Assembly: GCA_036006425.1 (NCBI GenBank)
Contig: DASYPQ010000021.1
Span: forward strand, 124,001 to 188,000
Origin: DASYPQ01 sp036006425
GTDB lineage: Bacteria; Planctomycetota; UBA1135; GCA-002686595
DNA: 64,000 nt
Direction: 5' to 3'
The notes below the pieces were generated by a model. It was not told where the DNA came from. It worked only from the letters and a program-made list of their open reading frames with translations, and searched no databases. Positions 60,537 through 64,000 of the stretch are shown piece by piece. Numbering within the stretch: position 1 is the first letter of the stretch; each line of letters begins with the position of its first letter. The translations under genes and the position numbers were made by a program.

Positions 60537-63500
60537 TCAGGCGACGCGGCTGCGCGACCGCTCGCCCGGGCCGCCTTCGCGCCGGCCTCGTCGACCGGTG
60601 CCCGGCAGCAGCAGCTTCGGGCCGCTGAGCTTGCGCGCCGTCTTCGTCGCGGCGCAGAGGAGCTTCCAGAGGACCGCTTCGACGTTCGGGCTCGGCTTGC
60701 TCGCCTTCGGCTCGCTCGCGCAGAGATGGATCGCGGCCAAGGGCGACTCGATGACGCCGGTCGTGCGCAGCTGAGCCCAGTGGTCCTCGGGGAACGCGTA
60801 GAAGCTCGTCATCTGCTTCCAGTCCGCGGTCACCTGCTCGCCGGCTCCGGCGCAGCGCACGCCGCAGCGCTTCACGAACCTGTCGCGCAGCTTCTTCGCG
60901 GCCACGCGCGTGACCGCGCTCGAGGCGGCGAGGAGCATCTTGCCGGCCTGCGACTGGCGCTTCTTGGGCAACGCGGCGAGCACATCGGCGGTCTTGTGGC
61001 TCCAGCAGTATTGGCGCGCTGAGTCCCAGCCGAGCTCGTCGATCCCGGACCACAGCCCGGAGGATCCGGACGCGACGACGAGCCGCGGCACGTTCATCCC
61101 TCGCTGCACGAGATTGCGCAGCACGCCGAGCCAGACTTCCTTCGACTTGGGATCGCCCGACTCGACGGCGACCACGGATCGGGATCCGTCGACGTGCGAG
61201 GCGACGACCACGAGCAGCGCGGTCTCCTCGTTCTCCAGGCCGGCGCGGAGGCGGACTCCGTCGGCCCACAGGTAGACGACTTCGCGATCGAGCCGCGACG
61301 TTCTCCAGGCCTCGTGCTCGCGCTTCCAGCGCGCGCCGAGACGCGCCACCGACGGCGTCGCGAGCGGTTCGGGATCGCCCAGGAGTCCCTGCAGCGCGAG
61401 GTCGAAGTCGCCTTGCTCCAGGCCGTCCAGGTAGAGCTCCGGAAGCGCTTCCGAGCTCGAGCCGGTGCGCCGCTTGAAGAGGGTCGTGATCCGGTTCTCG
61501 ACGAGCTCGTCGAGAACCGCTTCGCTTCCCCGCAGTTCCTCGCGGCCGCGCTCGGCCGACGCGTCGACCGCTTCGGCGCGGGCGTGCACGACGTGGATCT
61601 GCGCATCGCGCTCGCGCAGCTCGCGGAAGCGCTGCTCGAGCTGTTCCGACTGCACCTTGAAGCGATCGGACAGCTGAGCGTGCTCGCTCGACAGGCGCCG
61701 CATGTCCTGGTCCCGGGTCGCGAGCTCGGTCTCCAGCTCGCGGGTGCGCAGGAGCCTCTCGCTCGCCGCGCTGCGCTCCGACGCCTCGCGCCCCTGCTCC
61801 TGCTCCGCTTGCCGGGCGATCTGCTGCTCGAGTTGGGCGCAGCGCTCGCCGAGGCCGGCGATCGCCTCGTCCTTCGCCGCCATCTCGCCTTGGAGGCGCT
61901 CGATCGTCGTCGAACGCCGGTTCATGTCCTCGTCGAGGCTCAGCAGGCGCTCCTCGAGATCCCCCGCTCGTGCCGAGAGGGCGCGCTGCAGCTCCTGTTC
62001 GCGCCGGTGGCCCTCCTGCTCGCGTTCCTCTTGCCTGCGCAGCTGCTGCTCGAGCTCGTCGCAGCGCTGGCTGCGCTCCTGCTCGCGCTCGCTCTGCCTC
62101 CGCAGCTGCTGCTCGAGCTCGTCGCAGCGTTGGCTGCGCTCCTGCTCGCGTTCGTTCTGTCTGCGCAGCTGCTGTTCGAGCTCGTCGCAGCGCTGACTGC
62201 GCTCCTGCTCGCGCTCGTTCTGCTTCCGCAGCTGCTGCTCGAGCTCGTCGCGTTGCTGATCGCGCTCCTGTACGCGTTCCTCTTGCCGCCGGAGCTGCTG
62301 CTCGAGATCGCTGCAGCGCTCGCCCGCCGACTCGGCGACTCGGCTCCTGGCGGCCACTTCGCTCTCGAGACGCTCGATCTTCGTCGCACGCTGGCGCAGT
62401 TCCTCGTCGTGGCGCGCGGATCGTCCCTGCTCCTCCTGTGCGAGCAGCCGCATTCCCTGCTCGAGCTCCGCGCAGCGGCGGTCGGCCGCTTCGAGCTCCC
62501 GGGCCTTGGCGACCACGCCGTCCTGGAGCAACTCGATCATCCCCGCGCGCTGCCGGAGATCCTCGTCGCGGCTCGCGAGGAGCGCTTCGAGCTCGCGCAC
62601 GCTGTCGGTCGAGGCCTGGCGCTGCTCCTGATCGCGGACCAGCCGGACCTGCGCCTCCTGGACCTGCTCCTGCGCCTGCTGCTGGATCCGCTGCTCGAGC
62701 TCGGCGCAGCGCCGGCCGGCCGCGTCGAGCTGCCGCTGGCTCGCGACCTTCTCGACCTGCAACGACTCGATCTCTTCCGCGCGCTGGCGCAGCTCGTCGT
62801 CGCGGCTCGCGAGCCGCTCTTCGAGCTCGACCTCGCGCGCCGATCGCGTGCTCTCGGCCTTCGGCGCCTCCTGCGGACGCTCCACCGGCCGAGCCGCGAA
62901 CTCTCGGACTTGTCGTTCGAGCTCCACGCACCGTTGCCTCACCGCTTCCATCTGGCCGCCCTGGACGACGGCCGCGTCCTGCAGCGACGCGATCGTCGCG
63001 ACGTGGCGCTGCAGTTGCTCGTCCCAGGCATCGAGGCGCCGTTCGAGCCCCGCCACGCGGGCGGCGGCGGCGCTCTCCGCCTCGGCTTCCCTCGCGGAGA
63101 CCGAGAGGGACGGCACGGATTCGGGGGTGATCGGACGCGTTTCGTTCTCGAACCAGTCGGGCATCACGATTCCTTCTTCCTGTGCGACCGCAACCTCTGC
63201 GACGGCGACAGGCGGGAGCGGCTGCTCCTCGCCGAGCCCGGCCGCGAGCGCCGCGATCGTCTGCGCCACCTGCTCGAACCGGGCCGCTTCGAAGAGCCCG
63301 TCCGTGGATTCCGGCTCACGCGCGGGCGCGCGTGCGAACTCGCCCTCGAGCGACATGGATTTCTCCAGGGCGCCCTGCAGTTCCATGGCCAAGGCCTGAT
63401 TGTCGGCCGCGACACGCTGGTGCGCGCCCGACAGCTCTCGCCGTTCCGCCGTCGACCGGGCGAGCCTCGCAGCCAGGTCCTCGACTCTGGCTTCCAACCG

Positions 63501-63662
63501 CACGTACGCGTCGTCTTGTTCCTGGGTCCTCAGGGCGAACTCCTGCTCGAGCCGTTCGACTTCCTTCGCGAACTTGTGCATGCGGATCCACGCCACCGCC
63601 ACGCAACCGCAGCAGAGGAAGATGCTCGCGAGCACGGACGCGAAAGGGAGTTGGGACCACAT
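60537..63662 (-). CDS. Coiled-coil membrane protein fused to an inactive IS256-family transposase domain
   Basis: A 1041-residue protein. It begins with a transmembrane helix (SVLASIFLCCGCVAVAWI) and continues as about 600 residues of coiled coil rich in Glu/Gln/Arg. It ends with a full IS256/Mutator-type transposase region: LPELYLDGLEQGDFDLAL, SVARLGARWKREHEAW, YLWADGVRLRAGLENEETAL (first Asp, codon 61260-61262), CWSHKTADVLAALPKK, then FYAFPEDHWAQLRTTGVIES (Glu, codon 60747-60749). The second Asp, expected in an IGDGxLGFW-type motif, is Ser (codon 61068-61070) in VVASGSSGLW. Spacing of the three positions is normal for IS256. Transposition activity is therefore unlikely, and the domain seems recruited for another role. 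The start at 63662 is the first ATG before the helix; see the upstream extension. Confidence 0.85.
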   Translation of the reverse strand: MWSQLPFASVLASIFLCCGCVAVAWIRMHKFAKEVERLEQEFALRTQEQDDAYVRLEARVEDLAARLARSTAERRELSGAHQRVAADNQALAMELQGALEKSMSLEGEFARAPAREPESTDGLFEAARFEQVAQTIAALAAGLGEEQPLPPVAVAEVAVAQEEGIVMPDWFENETRPITPESVPSLSVSAREAEAESAAAARVAGLERRLDAWDEQLQRHVATIASLQDAAVVQGGQMEAVRQRCVELERQVREFAARPVERPQEAPKAESTRSAREVELEERLASRDDELRQRAEEIESLQVEKVASQRQLDAAGRRCAELEQRIQQQAQEQVQEAQVRLVRDQEQRQASTDSVRELEALLASRDEDLRQRAGMIELLQDGVVAKARELEAADRRCAELEQGMRLLAQEEQGRSARHDEELRQRATKIERLESEVAARSRVAESAGERCSDLEQQLRRQEERVQERDQQRDELEQQLRKQNEREQERSQRCDELEQQLRRQNEREQERSQRCDELEQQLRRQSEREQERSQRCDELEQQLRRQEEREQEGHRREQELQRALSARAGDLEERLLSLDEDMNRRSTTIERLQGEMAAKDEAIAGLGERCAQLEQQIARQAEQEQGREASERSAASERLLRTRELETELATRDQDMRRLSSEHAQLSDRFKVQSEQLEQRFRELRERDAQIHVVHARAEAVDASAERGREELRGSEAVLDELVENRITTLFKRRTGSSSEALPELYLDGLEQGDFDLALQGLLGDPEPLATPSVARLGARWKREHEAWRTSRLDREVVYLWADGVRLRAGLENEETALLVVVASHVDGSRSVVAVESGDPKSKEVWLGVLRNLVQRGMNVPRLVVASGSSGLWSGIDELGWDSARQYCWSHKTADVLAALPKKRQSQAGKMLLAASSAVTRVAAKKLRDRFVKRCGVRCAGAGEQVTADWKQMTSFYAFPEDHWAQLRTTGVIESPLAAIHLCASEPKASKPSPNVEAVLWKLLCAATKTARKLSGPKLLLPGTGRRGRREGGPGERSRSRVA
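62041..62355 (-). repeat. Five tandem 63-bp coding repeats (21-residue coiled-coil unit)
   Basis: Copies begin at 62041, 62104, 62167, 62230 and 62293 (plus-strand phase). Each encodes a 21-residue, three-heptad unit of the form RSQRCDELEQQLRRQNEREQE. The middle copies are nearly identical. The regular three-heptad length keeps the coiled-coil register, so copy number can change without breaking the structure. Confidence 0.85.
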
Positions 63663-63974
63663 GCTGGATTCAGCCCTGGAGGGACCACGGAGGGACTCGT
63701 GTACATCGGCTGCCAGGGGACCACTTCCGTAGGGCGGCTCGCTCCGTCCGTGAAATGCACCCGAGGTCTCCCGCTCCGGAGCGACCGCCAGAGGCTGGTC
63801 CGCGTCGCCCTCCGCTGCCCAGCGCTCGAGGCACGAGTCGACCGTCGGTGCACTGGACGACCGCGTCGACGCGGAGATCTCGAGCACCGGATCCTCCGTT
63901 GCGCAGCCGCAAGGGATCGAGACGGTTCCGAGCAGGACGACGGCCAGAGGCCAGGATGGGAATCGGAGCCACAC
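63663..63974 (-). other. In-frame upstream extension with lipoprotein-like signal
   Basis: The frame of the coiled-coil/transposase protein is open upstream to a GTG at 63974, adding 104 residues. The added sequence starts MWLRFPSWPLAVVLLGTVSI and then Cys-Gly-Cys, which looks like an export signal, followed by a polar linker. If used, the protein would have a signal plus a second transmembrane helix. Neither start has a convincing ribosome site. A TAG stop lies two codons before the GTG, so nothing longer is possible. The alternative is a short leader containing the promoter. Confidence 0.4.
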
Positions 63975-64000
63975 GCTGAGCTAGCTTCCGGGGGACCGAA

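Noticed and set aside
60537..61640. Intact insertion sequence of the IS256 family
   Set aside because: The transposase region is in frame with a much larger protein, lacks its second catalytic Asp, and no terminal inverted repeats or target duplication are visible around it.

Overview
The window is about 70 percent GC and carries an ordinary bacterial chromosome segment packed with genes, many overlapping by ATGA, GTGA or TTGA junctions. No phage, integron, CRISPR array or intact insertion sequence is visible. The gene content fits a Planctomycetota-like bacterium with an outer membrane. It includes a DUF1800/DUF1501 pair, a large ASPIC/UnbV (CRTAC1-type) repeat protein, many HEAT/TPR secreted proteins, a tandem-fused UvrA, a eukaryote-type UDP-HexNAc pyrophosphorylase, and TolC/YaiO-type outer-membrane proteins. 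The phylum is inferred from content only; other high-GC Gram-negative phyla cannot be excluded.

Layout. 1-6032 (+): end of a fatty-acid operon (fabG, acpP, fabF), a small unknown gene, then envelope precursor genes (UAP-type pyrophosphorylase, ddl, dapB). 6034-10114 (-): an ECF sigma factor heads an operon with two membrane proteins, a Tat-exported DUF1800 lipoprotein and a DUF1501 protein; a tRNA-Leu(CAA) lies divergently beside it. 10290-11140 (+): a histidine-kinase-like fragment protein and a NifU-type scaffold. 11146-13310 (-): cvpA, then a cobalamin riboswitch leading into a secreted propeller-like protein. 13367-19038 (+): a large unknown protein, a MaoC hydratase and sdhCAB. 19035-20066 (-): a soluble sensor kinase. 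20331-22412 (+): a secreted HEAT protein behind a near-perfect sigma-54 promoter.

22472-28370 (-): a spermidine-synthase-like membrane protein, an alpha/beta hydrolase lacking its serine, purM and a Nudix hydrolase. 28446-32357 (+): dxr, an M50 site-2 protease and a UbiA-type prenyltransferase. 32324-33532 (-): CCA/poly(A) nucleotidyltransferase. 33571-34155 (+): pilin-like protein. 34164-52117 is an 18-kb minus-strand run, in transcription order: tandem UvrA, XPB helicase, XPB partner protein, thiE, thiL, tsaE, tolC-like, HEAT lipoprotein and ASPIC/UnbV lipoprotein.

52339-63974 (-) is the most unusual region. It looks like a surface-polysaccharide synthesis and export cluster: a family 2 synthase, a membrane HEAT protein, a TPR plus YaiO-like beta barrel, and three large membrane-anchored coiled-coil proteins. 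One of these ends in a complete IS256-family transposase domain whose second catalytic Asp is replaced by Ser. This domesticated transposase and the B12-riboswitch-controlled propeller protein are the two best leads for undescribed biology.
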